Shown: positions 42,037 to 49,370 of the stretch, piece after piece | Position numbering within the stretch: position 1 is the stretch's first letter | How the letters are laid out: every line of letters begins with the position of its first letter | Program-made: the position numbers and the translations under genes | The notes under the pieces: generated by a model | Databases searched by the model: none | What the model saw: only the letters and a program-made list of their open reading frames with translations | Told to the model about the DNA's origin: nothing | NCBI GenBank assembly: GCA_965214115.1 | Contig: CBDCAU010000001.1 | Location: forward strand, 248,001-312,000 | From: Owenweeksia sp965214115 | GTDB lineage: Bacteria > Bacteroidota > Bacteroidia > Flavobacteriales > Schleiferiaceae | DNA: 64,000 nt | Reading direction: 5' to 3'

Positions 42037-42561
42037 ATGTACCACATCAAAATCGGTGAAACGGATTTTAAAATTGAACCCGCGCAAGGCGGCCTTTCGG
42101 GAAAAATCAACCCTTCGACAGGCTCCGGACAGGCGGAGGAATATCAACTCGACATTGTCAAGGATGGCGATGAAATGCACATCCTGCGCGACTTTCAGAG
42201 CCACCGCGTTAGTTTGGTCAATGCCGATTACGAAACCAAAACATTCACCTTGCGGGTCAATTCCAACGACTATGTTCTGGAGGCGAAAGACCGTTTCGAC
42301 CTGCTTTTGGAAGAGCTGGGAATGGAGGATTTGGCCAGCGCCGGCGCGCAAGATTTGAAAGCCCCGATGCCCGGAATGGTGCTTTTCGTTTCCGCCAAAG
42401 CCGGCGACGAAGTGGAAAAAGGGGCGCCGCTTTTAATCTTGGAAGCGATGAAAATGGAGAACGTTTTAAAAGCCGAAAGCGACGGAAAAGTGAAGGCCAT
42501 CCACGCGGAAGTGGGGAAGGCGGTGGAAAAAGGGCAGGTTTTGGTGGAGTTTGGGGAGTAG
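42037..42561 (+). CDS. Biotin carboxyl carrier protein / biotin-binding subunit
   Basis: A 174-residue carrier. The C-terminal biotinyl domain (about residues 108-174) contains APMPGMVLFVSAKAGDEVEK and LLILEAMKMENVLKAES, whose MKM Lys is the biotin attachment site. The N-terminal 100 residues resemble the linker part of acyl-CoA carboxylase alpha subunits; it probably serves a separate acyl-CoA carboxylase or decarboxylase complex. No carboxylase gene is adjacent. Residues 27-34 (NPSTGSGQ) are encoded by a repeat element inserted in frame (42111-42133). Confidence 0.88.
   Translation: MYHIKIGETDFKIEPAQGGLSGKINPSTGSGQAEEYQLDIVKDGDEMHILRDFQSHRVSLVNADYETKTFTLRVNSNDYVLEAKDRFDLLLEELGMEDLASAGAQDLKAPMPGMVLFVSAKAGDEVEKGAPLLILEAMKMENVLKAESDGKVKAIHAEVGKAVEKGQVLVEFGE
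42111..42133. repeat. Repeat element inside the biotin carrier gene
   Basis: The word CCCTTCGACAGGCTCCGGAC is a recurrent repeat half-site seen in many bacterial genomes (the usual form is ttcgacaggctcaggacagg). Here it encodes NPSTGSGQAE between two parts of the N-terminal domain and keeps the frame. No second copy was found in this window, so the repeat call leans on general knowledge. Confidence 0.6.
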
Positions 42562-42583
42562 GTCAGAGTTGTCAGAGTTATTG

Positions 42584-42664
42584 AGTTGTTGGGTTATTGA
42601 GTTATTTGGGCGCAGCGCTTATCCGCACAGACTGATTAACTGATAACTTAATAACCCAATAACT
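42584..42664. terminator. Long imperfect inverted repeat between convergent genes
   Basis: Arms of 22 bp at 42584-42605 (AGTTGTTGGGTTATTGAGTT) and 42643-42664 (its near-complement) with a few mismatches, between the biotin carrier gene and the convergent lipoprotein gene. It could be a bidirectional terminator or a degraded repeat. Confidence 0.55.
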
Positions 42665-42667
42665 ACC

Positions 42668-43777
42668 CTACGGATGCGCCACCGCAAAACTCCCCACGCA
42701 GTTGGTCAGTTCCAAAACTTGGCCATCGGCGCTCATCAAGGTGATGTCAGTTTCAAAGAAAATCCGAGTGGTCATTTGGCCCGCGTCATTCATTTCGTAG
42801 GGCTGGGTGCTGAGGATTTTGAAGTCGCCTTCCACGCTATTGTATAAGGAGGTAAATTCCTTTCCGTTTTCGTCCCAATAGTTCAAAACCACCGTGGCGA
42901 GTTGCTGCGGATCGTAGGTTTTTTCCTTTTCTTTTTGATAGGAAAAATCGGCGAGGCAAGCGGCGTTCAGCGGGTCAAAGGTTTTTTCCACGCGCTTTTG
43001 GCAGCCTTTCTCAAAGGAAAATTCGCAGGCCACTTTTACGGAATCCAAGTTGGGCGTCAGGGCAAATTCGTTGTTCGCGTTCAGGTTTATCGCCGTACCG
43101 TCCAGAAACCATTTCGTTGCCGAAACTGAACCTTGGCGGACGTTCGGCGTAAGTTTCATAATATTTCCCGCCAAAATTTCCACGCCAAAAGTGGCGTCGC
43201 AGTCTTTTTCGATGTTCACTTGGTGCAGCACTTCAAAATCGCAGTTCCCATCTAAAATCAAAGTAGCATCATACGTTTGAAAATCTTGCACGTTCAGCAT
43301 TTTCACGGGATTGAAGTCCGTGGAAACAGAACCGTCTTCAAATTGCCATTGAAAATTTTGCCCCACCAAACTGGAATCGGGCTGGAACGTGATATTGTAA
43401 AAACCAGCCTGCGCGCGGAAAAGCGTGGCATCGCGAAAGGCAACTGGCCCCGCTTGCAATTCATTTTCAGCTACAAATTGGCTGGCGCTGGCCAAAGATT
43501 CCCCGCCGCGCAGAACCAGCGCAAAAGCGCGGCGTTGCGGATTATTTTCTTGGTTCAAAAACCCGCGCATTTCCACTATGCTGTCGGAAAAACCGAAATT
43601 GGTTTCCAGAAAATAGTCGTTTTCGCCGGCATTGATTTCAATGGGCTGGCCGTCCAATTCGGCATTCAAATAAAAGCGGAAATCATCGGCGTACAAGTCT
43701 TCTGCACTATTGTCTTTGCTACAAGAAATCGCAAGAAAAAGTATTGAAAAAAGATATAAAAAAAGTCGTGTTTTCAT
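42668..43777 (-). CDS. Lipoprotein with PKD/Ig-like domains, unknown function
   Basis: A 369-residue lipoprotein (FSILFLAISC, Cys19). Strand-rich; residues about 120-200 (YNITFQPDSSLVGQNFQWQF then EDGSVSTDFNPVKML) look like a PKD-type fold, as does a second stretch (VSATKWFLDGTAINL). Four to six cysteines in the C-terminal half could form disulfides. No enzyme motif. It lies 9 bp after the beta-barrel gene on the same strand, so it is probably the last gene of the sigma-factor operon. Confidence 0.65.
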   Translation of the reverse strand: MKTRLFLYLFSILFLAISCSKDNSAEDLYADDFRFYLNAELDGQPIEINAGENDYFLETNFGFSDSIVEMRGFLNQENNPQRRAFALVLRGGESLASASQFVAENELQAGPVAFRDATLFRAQAGFYNITFQPDSSLVGQNFQWQFEDGSVSTDFNPVKMLNVQDFQTYDATLILDGNCDFEVLHQVNIEKDCDATFGVEILAGNIMKLTPNVRQGSVSATKWFLDGTAINLNANNEFALTPNLDSVKVACEFSFEKGCQKRVEKTFDPLNAACLADFSYQKEKEKTYDPQQLATVVLNYWDENGKEFTSLYNSVEGDFKILSTQPYEMNDAGQMTTRIFFETDITLMSADGQVLELTNCVGSFAVAHP

Positions 43778-43786
43778 TGATAAAAA

Positions 43787-45322
43787 TCAGAACAAAAGAT
43801 AGCGCAAAGAAATACGGGTACTTAGGTTCCGGTGATGTTTTTTCAGCTCGTTGGAAACGGTCTCCACTTTGGTGATGTCCACCAGACCTTGCTGCACGGA
43901 AATACCTGCGCTGAACTGCGGCGAAATGTGAAAACGGTAACCGGCGGTGAGGCCCCAATCATAACGGGCGAAGTCGGGATTGTAGCCTGTGGCTTCGTCG
44001 TGCGTGGTCTGTACGCCCTGTTTCAAAGCATAGCGGCGGCGCACGATTTCTTGGTCCACGCTGATGAGCTGCGCAAAATAACCGCCCAACGAAAATTGGT
44101 GCTTTGGAGTGGCCAAGAAGTTGATTTCCAGCGGCACTTCCAAATAATCGAGGCGGTGGCTTTCGCGCTCCGTCTCGATGCGCTCTTGCCCAAAATTGAA
44201 AAAGATGCTGTCGCTTTTCTGCCGGATGCCCACCTCGTTGTGCACGGAATAGCGCAGGCCGACGTTCGCCGCCCATCGGTCGGAAATGCGGTATTGATAG
44301 CCCAAGCCGGCTTGCCATCCGATGCCCACGGAATTGGAAGTATAAGAACCGCGCAGCACCGCGCCACCCTCGGCAAAAAGGTTATGGCGCTTATAAAATT
44401 TAGGAAGGGATTTGGGGTCGAATTTTTCGTTTTCCCGCGAAAGCGGCATCAATGAAAAAGGTGCATTTTCAGTATCTAAAAGAAAAGCATTTTTTGCTAT
44501 ATTTTTCCTGTCCAAAATTAGAGCATCCTGATTGGCATAAAAGGAAATGGCATTGGGATTTCCGGTTTCGTAGTCATCGGATGAAAAAATTGGTTTCCGC
44601 GAATTTTCATTCGATGCGTTTCCATCTGCGGGATTTGCAGTGATTGCATTTGCATCGGAATTTTCTGCATCCCCGCCTTGGTTTCCGTCATTATTTTCAT
44701 CCTTGGAAAAATCCGAACCGACATTTTCCGCTACCGTTTTCCCATCGGAATCCTCCCCACCAGCATTTTTATCGGCATTATTTTCAGAGGAAAAATCGGG
44801 GTTTTGAGAAGCGTTCAAATCATCGCCGCCGGAGGTTTCTTGGTTGGCGATGTTTTCGTTTGGAATCTCGCTGCTGCCGGCGTTGGCTTCATTTTTAGTA
44901 CCTCCATTTTCATCAAGGGAATTGCCGTCATCATAATTTTCATCCTCCAAAACGGCGGGCGAATTTTCCTCAAAATCGACCACTCTGTTTTCGTCTTGGA
45001 GGGCATTTTTATCTGAATTATCAAAAAGAAGCGCACCACCCGCCAGCATCGCAAAAAGCAAAATGGCCGCCGCCGCGCGCCAGTAAAAAGCACCGCCGCG
45101 AGAGGCCGCGCCGCCGTCCAAAATCGCCGCCATTTTCTCCCAGTTCTTGGGGTTGTAGGGATAAGATTTCACGGCAAGTTTTTCTTTGAAAAGATTGTCC
45201 AGCGGCTCGTTTTTGGCCGCATCCAACGCGTCCGCCATCCGCTCCCAGTTGGCCGGATTGTAGTCGTGGGGCTGGTTGCCCAGTTTCTCCTTAAAAAGTT
45301 TTTCGAGTTCCTTGTCGGTCAT
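43787..45322 (-). CDS. Anti-sigma-like membrane protein fused to an outer membrane beta-barrel domain
   Basis: A 511-residue protein with an unusual plan. Residues 1-70 hold two repeats of the pattern LF-KEKL-(x)n-YNP-NWE-M (KLFKEKLGNQPHDYNPANWE and NLFKEKLAVKSYPYNPKNWE). A single membrane helix follows near 85-105 (AAAAILLFAMLAGGALLF). Then comes about 150 residues of Asn/Asp/Glu/Ser-rich linker, and finally a PorT-like 8-10-strand barrel (NLFAEGGAVLRGSYTSNSVG to LSTRISLRYLLF). The start ATG 45322 overlaps the sigma gene's stop (ATGA), so the N-terminus probably acts as anti-sigma factor. An outer membrane barrel tethered to an inner membrane helix would span the periplasm. Confidence 0.75.
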   Translation of the reverse strand: MTDKELEKLFKEKLGNQPHDYNPANWERMADALDAAKNEPLDNLFKEKLAVKSYPYNPKNWEKMAAILDGGAASRGGAFYWRAAAAILLFAMLAGGALLFDNSDKNALQDENRVVDFEENSPAVLEDENYDDGNSLDENGGTKNEANAGSSEIPNENIANQETSGGDDLNASQNPDFSSENNADKNAGGEDSDGKTVAENVGSDFSKDENNDGNQGGDAENSDANAITANPADGNASNENSRKPIFSSDDYETGNPNAISFYANQDALILDRKNIAKNAFLLDTENAPFSLMPLSRENEKFDPKSLPKFYKRHNLFAEGGAVLRGSYTSNSVGIGWQAGLGYQYRISDRWAANVGLRYSVHNEVGIRQKSDSIFFNFGQERIETERESHRLDYLEVPLEINFLATPKHQFSLGGYFAQLISVDQEIVRRRYALKQGVQTTHDEATGYNPDFARYDWGLTAGYRFHISPQFSAGISVQQGLVDITKVETVSNELKKHHRNLSTRISLRYLLF

Positions 45323-45897
45323 TTCAAAATCATCATCAATATAAACAGTGCCACGTGGTTCATCATTTTGTGCACCATCACTTTCAGTTTGCTGCGGGCG
45401 CTGCTCAGGTGCCATTTGCTGGTGCCGTCGCTGATGTCCAGTTGCGCCCCAATTTCTTTGTGGCTGTAGCCGTCGATGGTGTAAAGGTTGAACACCTTTT
45501 GGCTCATCGGCGGCAGTTGGCGGATCATCGCCAGCAGTTCTTCGGCGTCAAATTTTTGCTCGGCCTCGTTGTAGTCCATCACGTTCAGCGGCGCGATGTG
45601 CATCGGCTCTTCCACATATTGTTCCTTGCGGCGCTGGTCTTTGCGGTATTGGTCTATCTGCGTGTTTATCGCGATGCGGCGGATCCACGCTTCAAACGGG
45701 GCGTTTTCGTCGTAGCTGTCCAAGTGTTTCAAAATCTTGAAAAACACTTTGTTGAGCATAAATTCCGCGTCCTCCTTGTTGCGCTCATACCGCATACACA
45801 CGGACATCAAAATACTGTAACAGCGCTTGTACAGCTCGTTCTGAGCCCGCCGCTCCTCGTTTTTGCACGCCTCTAAAAGTTCCTTTTCAATGTCCAT
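45319..45897 (-). CDS. ECF-type RNA polymerase sigma factor
   Basis: A 192-residue sigma-70 family protein. Region 2 is at about residues 20-90 (ELYKRCYSILMSVCMRYERN, VFFKILKHLDSYDENAPFEA, WIRRIAINTQIDQYRK). Region 4 is at about 125-180 (LLAMIRQLPPMSQKVFNLYT, IDGYSHKEIGAQLDISDGTS, KWHLSSARSKL). It overlaps the next gene by 4 bp, so the pair is a sigma/anti-sigma unit of the extracytoplasmic type. The target promoters are unknown. Confidence 0.93.
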   Translation of the reverse strand: MDIEKELLEACKNEERRAQNELYKRCYSILMSVCMRYERNKEDAEFMLNKVFFKILKHLDSYDENAPFEAWIRRIAINTQIDQYRKDQRRKEQYVEEPMHIAPLNVMDYNEAEQKFDAEELLAMIRQLPPMSQKVFNLYTIDGYSHKEIGAQLDISDGTSKWHLSSARSKLKVMVHKMMNHVALFILMMILK

Positions 45898-46272
45898 AAA
45901 ATGGGAAAAACCGAAGAGGCCAAATTAGGGAAATTCAGCCTTTTCGGCACAACCGAACAAATCAACCATCTTGTAAAATGGGGCGCGGCTCTTCAAGGGA
46001 ACGGGTCAAAATGCTATACTACCCCAACTGACGGGGGAAGGCCGACGGAGGTTGGGCAGGTTTGAAATTTTTTTGATAAAAATGTTGAGAAGTTTTTTGG
46101 CCCTCTAAATCCCCAATTATAAAAGCCCCCTAAATCCCCCACCGCGTGCCGTATCGGCAACGATGCACGGCAAGGGGAGACTTTAGAAAACACGCGTTTT
46201 TTTGCTCGTGGGAGTAGTCCCACAATGGTGGAAATGGGCAGGTAAATTGTAGAATCGCACGGCCGTGCGATG
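45898..46272. other. Intergenic region with several repeat words
   Basis: No gene visible. It holds recurrent words such as ccctctaaatccccaa and ccccctaaatccccca (about 46105-46140), a small hairpin (GGGAGTAGTCCC, 46210-46221), and the 18-bp palindrome at 46254-46271. The sigma gene promoter should lie at its left end on the minus strand, but I see no clear boxes. Confidence 0.6.
46254..46271. repeat. 18-bp palindrome ATCGCACGGCCGTGCGAT
   Basis: A perfect palindrome 1 bp after the stop codon of the PfkB gene, embedded in a longer imperfect symmetry (gtagaATCGC / GCGATgctac). It may help stop that transcript. It belongs with the other short palindromes of this window. Confidence 0.7.
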
Positions 46273-47199
46273 CTACCCCAGCGCAATCTCGAACTGCGTC
46301 AAATCAATGAACTGCTTCACGCGCTCGTGCATTTCATCCCGCGTGATTTCAGCAATTCTTTCGGTACCGAATTTTTCCACGCAAAACGATGCCAATGCCG
46401 AACCGTAAATCACGGCACGCTTCATATTTTCAAAGGAAATATCTTTGGAATTAGCCAAGTGGCCGATGAAGCCGCCGGCAAAAACATCGCCCGCGCCGGT
46501 GGGGTCGAAGACTTCTTCCAGGGGCAAGGCCGGTGCGAAAAACACCTCATCTTTACTGAAAAGCAAAGCGCCGTGCTCGCCTTTTTTGATGATAAGGTAT
46601 TTCGGGCCCATCGTAAAAATTTTGCGGGCGGCCTTTACCAAAGAATATTCGCCGCTCAGTTGGCGGGCTTCTTCATCATTGATGGTCAGCACATCAATTT
46701 TTTGGAGGACTTCCAACAATTCATCCCACGCCGAGTCCATCCAAAAATTCATCGTGTCCAAAATGACCAGCTTGGGGCGTTTTTCCATTTGATTCAAAAC
46801 TTTTATCTGCACGGCGGGCGTTAAATTCCCGAGCATCAAAAAGTCCGCTTTTCTCATCGCGTCCGGCACTTTGGGGTCAAAATCCGCGAGGACGTTCAAC
46901 TGCGTGTCCAGCGTGTCGCGGCTGTTCATATCATTTTTATACTTGCCTTTCCAAAAGAAGGTTTTGCCGCCTTTCACCACTTCAATGCCATTAGTGGAAA
47001 TGCCTTTTTTACGGAACATTTCGAGGTATTTTTCAGGGAAATCGTCACCGATGACGGAGGTGATGCCGATTTTGTCATTGCCAAAATTGGAAGCGGAAAG
47101 CGATGCAAAAGTGGCTGACCCGCCGAGGATTTTTCCCGACTCATCGAAGGGAGTGATAATTTCGTCAAAAGCGACCGTGCCGACTATCAAAAGGCTCAT
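46273..47199 (-). CDS. PfkB-family carbohydrate kinase
   Basis: A 308-residue ribokinase-like kinase. N-terminal MSLLIVGTVAFDEIITPFDE and GGSATFASLSASNFG are the substrate side; the C-terminal FDPTGAGDVFAGGFIGHLAN is the PfkB signature with the catalytic Asp and anion hole GAGD. The missing lid strands hint at a nucleoside- or ribose-type substrate, such as an adenosine kinase-like activity, but the substrate is not readable. ATG 47199 is chosen over an upstream start at 47229. It ends against the palindrome at 46254-46271. Confidence 0.88.
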   Translation of the reverse strand: MSLLIVGTVAFDEIITPFDESGKILGGSATFASLSASNFGNDKIGITSVIGDDFPEKYLEMFRKKGISTNGIEVVKGGKTFFWKGKYKNDMNSRDTLDTQLNVLADFDPKVPDAMRKADFLMLGNLTPAVQIKVLNQMEKRPKLVILDTMNFWMDSAWDELLEVLQKIDVLTINDEEARQLSGEYSLVKAARKIFTMGPKYLIIKKGEHGALLFSKDEVFFAPALPLEEVFDPTGAGDVFAGGFIGHLANSKDISFENMKRAVIYGSALASFCVEKFGTERIAEITRDEMHERVKQFIDLTQFEIALG

Positions 47200-47232
47200 A
47201 AAAAGGGGTTTAAAATTTTTCGGCGGCAAAGA

Positions 47233-47263
47233 TTGCGCATTTGATTTGAACGCACTAATTTTG
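47233..47263 (+). promoter_or_regulatory. Promoter of the tRNA-Asn array
   Basis: TTG (47233-47235) and TAATTTTG (47256-47263), 20 bases apart, match the Bacteroidota -33/-7 consensus. They sit 58 bp upstream of the first tRNA unit and point toward it; the PfkB gene leaves in the other direction. Confidence 0.6.
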
Positions 47264-47320
47264 CCGCCCGTTTTTGAGGAGGAATAAATTTTCCTTTCAG
47301 AAATTAAAAAAAAAATTAAT

Positions 47321-47400
47321 TCTCCCTTAGCTCAGTTGGTTAGAGTCCCGCACGTGCGGGATTAATCAAAGGGTCCTTGGTTCGAGTCCAAGAGGGGAAG
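47321..47400 (+). pseudogene. tRNA-Asn pseudogene 1, anticodon arm replaced by a palindrome
   Basis: The 5' acceptor strand TCTCCCT, the D arm (GCTCAGTTGGTTAGAG) and the T arm (CTTGG TTCGAGT CCAAG) are the same as in the intact tRNA-Asn at 47529. The anticodon arm CATCTGACTGT is gone. In its place is TCCCGCACGTGCGGGAT, a perfect palindrome (47346-47361), followed by TAATCA from the old 3' half. The 3' acceptor strand has drifted (AGGGGAA, one mismatch and one wobble). It cannot work as a normal tRNA. 80 bp long. Confidence 0.85.
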
Positions 47401-47424
47401 TTGAAAAATATTGAAATGTTGAAT

Positions 47425-47504
47425 TCTCCCTTAGCTCAGTTGGTTAGAGTCTCGCACGTGCGGGATTAATTAAAGGGTCCTTGGTTCGAGTCCAAGAGGG
47501 GAAG
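47425..47504 (+). pseudogene. tRNA-Asn pseudogene 2, anticodon arm replaced by a palindrome
   Basis: The second unit of a tandem array with exact 104-bp period (47321, 47425, 47529). As in unit 1, the anticodon arm is replaced by TCTCGCACGTGCGGGAT (one arm base differs from unit 1), followed by TAATTA. Spacers between units are near-identical (ttgaaaaatattgaaa then t or g, gttgaat). So the palindrome-bearing unit was probably copied after the insertion. Confidence 0.85.
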
Positions 47505-47528
47505 TTGAAAAATATTGAAAGGTTGAAT

Positions 47529-47602
47529 TCTCCCTTAGCTCAGTTGGTTAGAGCATCTGACTGTTAATCAGAGGGTCCTTGGTTCGAGTCCAAGAGGGAG
47601 AG
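47529..47602 (+). tRNA. tRNA-Asn (GTT)
   Basis: A full 74-nt cloverleaf: acceptor TCTCCCT paired with AGGGAGA (seven pairs), D arm GCTC/GAGC, anticodon arm TCTGA CTGTTAA TCAGA with GTT at the centre of the loop, T arm CTTGG TTCGAGT CCAAG, discriminator G. No CCA is encoded. It is the third unit of the tandem array and the only intact one. A strong terminator follows. Confidence 0.95.
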
Positions 47603-47610
47603 CGGAGAGG

Positions 47611-47640
47611 AAAGCCCGACCGATTTGGTCGGGCTTTTTG
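47611..47640 (+). terminator. Terminator of the tRNA-Asn array
   Basis: An 11-bp stem (AAAGCCCGACC / GGTCGGGCTTT) around GATTT, followed by more T residues, 8 bp after the tRNA end. A strong intrinsic terminator. Confidence 0.9.
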
Positions 47641-47656
47641 TTTTTTGGATATTTCA

Positions 47657-47962
47657 ATGAAATACTACGTTTACATTTTGTATTCCGAAAGCTCTGACAA
47701 ATTCTACATCGGCAGTTCCGAAGATCCTTGGAAAAGATTGGAATCTCATAACCATTCGGAAGAGAACACATACACATCAAAGCATCGGCCGTGGGGATTG
47801 AAGGCGGTTTTCATTGCCGGCGAAAATCGCGGGGAAGCCTTGAAGGCAGAGCGATTTATCAAAAAACAGAAATCAAAGAATTTATTGCAAAAATTGATAA
47901 GTCCATCTTTTGAGCCAGATGGGGCTTTAGCTCAGTTGGTTCGAGTCCCGCCTTCCGAATAG
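47657..47962 (+). CDS. GIY-YIG nuclease superfamily protein at the tRNA locus
   Basis: A 101-residue single-domain GIY-YIG protein: KYYVYILYSESSDKFYIGSS (GIY variant VYI and YIG), DPWKRLESHNH (the catalytic Arg region), TSKHRPWGLKAVFIAGEN, and the Glu helix ALKAERFIKKQKSKNLL. The family includes DNA nucleases of unknown role. Its last residues (GALAQLVRVPPSE) are translated from tRNA-like DNA: the frame runs into the scrambled tRNA at 47921, so its natural C-terminus was probably changed. Such genes are often found beside tRNA genes in Bacteroidota (from memory). ATG 47657 lies 17 bp after the terminator. Confidence 0.85.
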   Translation: MKYYVYILYSESSDKFYIGSSEDPWKRLESHNHSEENTYTSKHRPWGLKAVFIAGENRGEALKAERFIKKQKSKNLLQKLISPSFEPDGALAQLVRVPPSE

Positions 47963-48031
47963 CTCGGAACTGGCTGTGCGGGATTAATCAGTCCCGTATG
48001 TACGGGATTGGTTCGAGTCCAAGAGGGAGAG
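47921..48031 (+). pseudogene. Scrambled tRNA remnant with nested palindromes
   Basis: It starts like a tRNA (GGGGCTT TA GCTCAGTTGGTT), but the D loop passes straight into CGAGTCC of a T arm, as if the two TTGGTT words had recombined. Then come TTCCGA / TCGGAA and TCCCGTATGTACGGGA (47992-48007) palindromes. It ends with a complete tRNA-Asn-like T arm and acceptor 3' strand (GGTTCGAGTCCAAG AGGGAGA G) identical to the intact tRNA-Asn. A separate terminator follows, as after a real tRNA gene. Confidence 0.75.
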
Positions 48032-48035
48032 CTTG

Positions 48036-48066
48036 AAAGCCGGTCGATAGACTGGCTTTTTGTTTT
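48036..48066 (+). terminator. Terminator after the scrambled tRNA
   Basis: A 10-bp stem (AAAGCCGGTC / GACTGGCTTT, one G-T pair) with a GATA loop and a T-run (TTTTTGTTTTT). Its layout copies the terminator after the intact tRNA-Asn but the stem sequence differs. Confidence 0.85.
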
Positions 48067-48181
48067 TAAATTCTAAAAGCTGGAAGGGGCGTTGAAGGAG
48101 ATTTGTGCGCGTTGGAGAGCTGCCCCCCTCCCTAATTCTTAATAGAGCGAGCCTTTCCAGTTTTTGCTCTCCGTTTTTTAG

Positions 48182-48210
48182 ACCTTGCAGGTTTTGAAAA
48201 CCTGCAAGGT
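48182..48210. repeat. Palindromic repeat (accttgcaggttt type)
   Basis: A nearly perfect inverted repeat with arm ACCTTGCAGGTTTT and a one-base centre. Half-copies (aaacctgcaaggtc) occur at about 53327-53341. It lies in the gap between the tRNA locus and the esterase gene. Confidence 0.7.
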
Positions 48211-48218
48211 TTCTTTAC

Positions 48219-48309
48219 CGCCGCGCCACAAGCTGCAGCGGTTTTATCTTTCTATCCTAAAACCTATGTGTCTCTATATAAAAACCCCTCTATTCCCTAT
48301 GTGAAAATT
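48219..48309. repeat. Dispersed ~100-bp repeat, copy A
   Basis: A GC-rich imperfect hairpin (ccgcgccacaagctgcagcg) followed by an A/T-rich tail built on the words 'ctatgtg' and 'ccctatgtgaaaa'. The same order of words recurs at 49267-49370 and 53347-53445. This copy is the most diverged in its hairpin. Confidence 0.65.
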
Positions 48310-49127
48310 CACTCCTGAAAAGGATACAATTTCAGAAATCCCTGATACAAGGCATTGTGCAAAACCGTTGCGTGGTTTTCTTCAGGGAGTTTCCTAAAAT
48401 CCAAACGGAAATTTTCCGCATCGGATTTCTGCAGTTTTTTATAGATTTTTTTGGCCTCGCTTTCCATAATCCGGCCTTCCTTTCCCACGGAAATGTAAAC
48501 GTACTTGCCTTGGTAATCTTGGTTTTCGATCAGGTCGTCCGCTTCGTCCAATAGCGATTCGTTGTTCCACCACAAGCTGGGGCCGACAATCAGATAATGC
48601 GAAAAAAGCTGCGGTTTTTTTAATAAAATTTCTACCGATAATAGCCCGCCCAGTGATTGCCCAATGAGGTATTTTCGATCTGAAACAGGATAGTTTTTTT
48701 CGATAAAAGGCTGCACTTCTTTTTCGATAAAATTCATAAAATTTTCCGAGCCGCCGGTGGTAGGATATTTCGCTTTCAAATCCTCCAAAGTGGTGGGGAA
48801 GGTGAAATCCTTTTTGCGGTCCACGTTGGCAATGCCCACAATGATGTGCGGCGGCATTTTGAACTGTAGGTTGAAAAACTGCACCAAGCCTGCCACGTGC
48901 AAGAAATCTTCGTGCATCGAACCATCCAAGAGATAAATGACGGGGTAAGATTGGGCGCGGTCAAAACTGTCGGGGAGGAAAATGTTGAGCGTCCGTTTTT
49001 CGTTCAAAACCTTGGAATCAAGGGTGTGGATTATGCCGATTTCCAATGGTTTTTGGGATTGGGCAATTAGGGAAGCACCGCTAAAAAGGGCGACCATCAA
49101 CATTGGGATCAACTTGTATTTTTTCAT
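48309..49127 (-). CDS. Secreted alpha/beta-hydrolase esterase
   Basis: A 272-residue esterase of the Fes/IroE/EstD-like alpha/beta-hydrolase group. Signal peptide MKKYKLIPMLMVALFSGASLIAQ. The nucleophile elbow is LIGQSLGG (Ser near residue 149); the oxyanion region is YLLDGSMHEDFLHVAG; the His is in EENHATVLHNALYQG near residue 250. It would hydrolyse esters or siderophore-like compounds outside the cytoplasm; the substrate is unknown. No siderophore genes are nearby. Confidence 0.85.
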   Translation of the reverse strand: MKKYKLIPMLMVALFSGASLIAQSQKPLEIGIIHTLDSKVLNEKRTLNIFLPDSFDRAQSYPVIYLLDGSMHEDFLHVAGLVQFFNLQFKMPPHIIVGIANVDRKKDFTFPTTLEDLKAKYPTTGGSENFMNFIEKEVQPFIEKNYPVSDRKYLIGQSLGGLLSVEILLKKPQLFSHYLIVGPSLWWNNESLLDEADDLIENQDYQGKYVYISVGKEGRIMESEAKKIYKKLQKSDAENFRLDFRKLPEENHATVLHNALYQGFLKLYPFQE

Positions 49128-49266
49128 CGTTCTATGGTTTTAATTTTTTGATTAAAATTTTAAGTTGTGCGAAAGTTTCGACTAATGACGATTTTGCCAA
49201 GTGGTGCTGAATTTTCACATAGAACATATAGGTAGCGGCAGCACATAGTTTCACATAGGTTTTTTT

Positions 49267-49370
49267 AAAACCGCTGCGCCACGCGGCGAGCCGCAGCGAT
49301 TTTAATTTCCTTTCCCAAAAAACTTATATGCTTCTATGTGAAAACTTCTCTATGCCCTATGTGAGGTTTC
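49267..49370. repeat. Dispersed ~100-bp repeat, copy B
   Basis: The hairpin aaaaccgctgcgccacgcgg / cgagccgcagcg and tail (ttctatgtgaaaacttctct, atgccctatgtgagg) match copies A and C. An extra 'cacatag' stretch precedes it (49216-49260). It sits between the esterase and the HbpS-like gene, and its last bases touch the stop codon of the latter. Confidence 0.7.

Noticed and set aside
47321..47400. A functional tRNA with an intron or unusual anticodon
   Set aside because: Removing the palindrome does not restore an anticodon stem, because the 5' half of the arm is missing.
47321..47602. CRISPR-like array from the regular 104-bp spacing
   Set aside because: The repeated units are tRNA-Asn copies with near-identical spacers, so it is a tandem gene duplication.
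47657..48031. Group I intron with homing endonuclease in a tRNA gene
   Set aside because: The flanking tRNA-Asn is complete on its own, the distal half belongs to a different scrambled copy, and I see no intron core structure.
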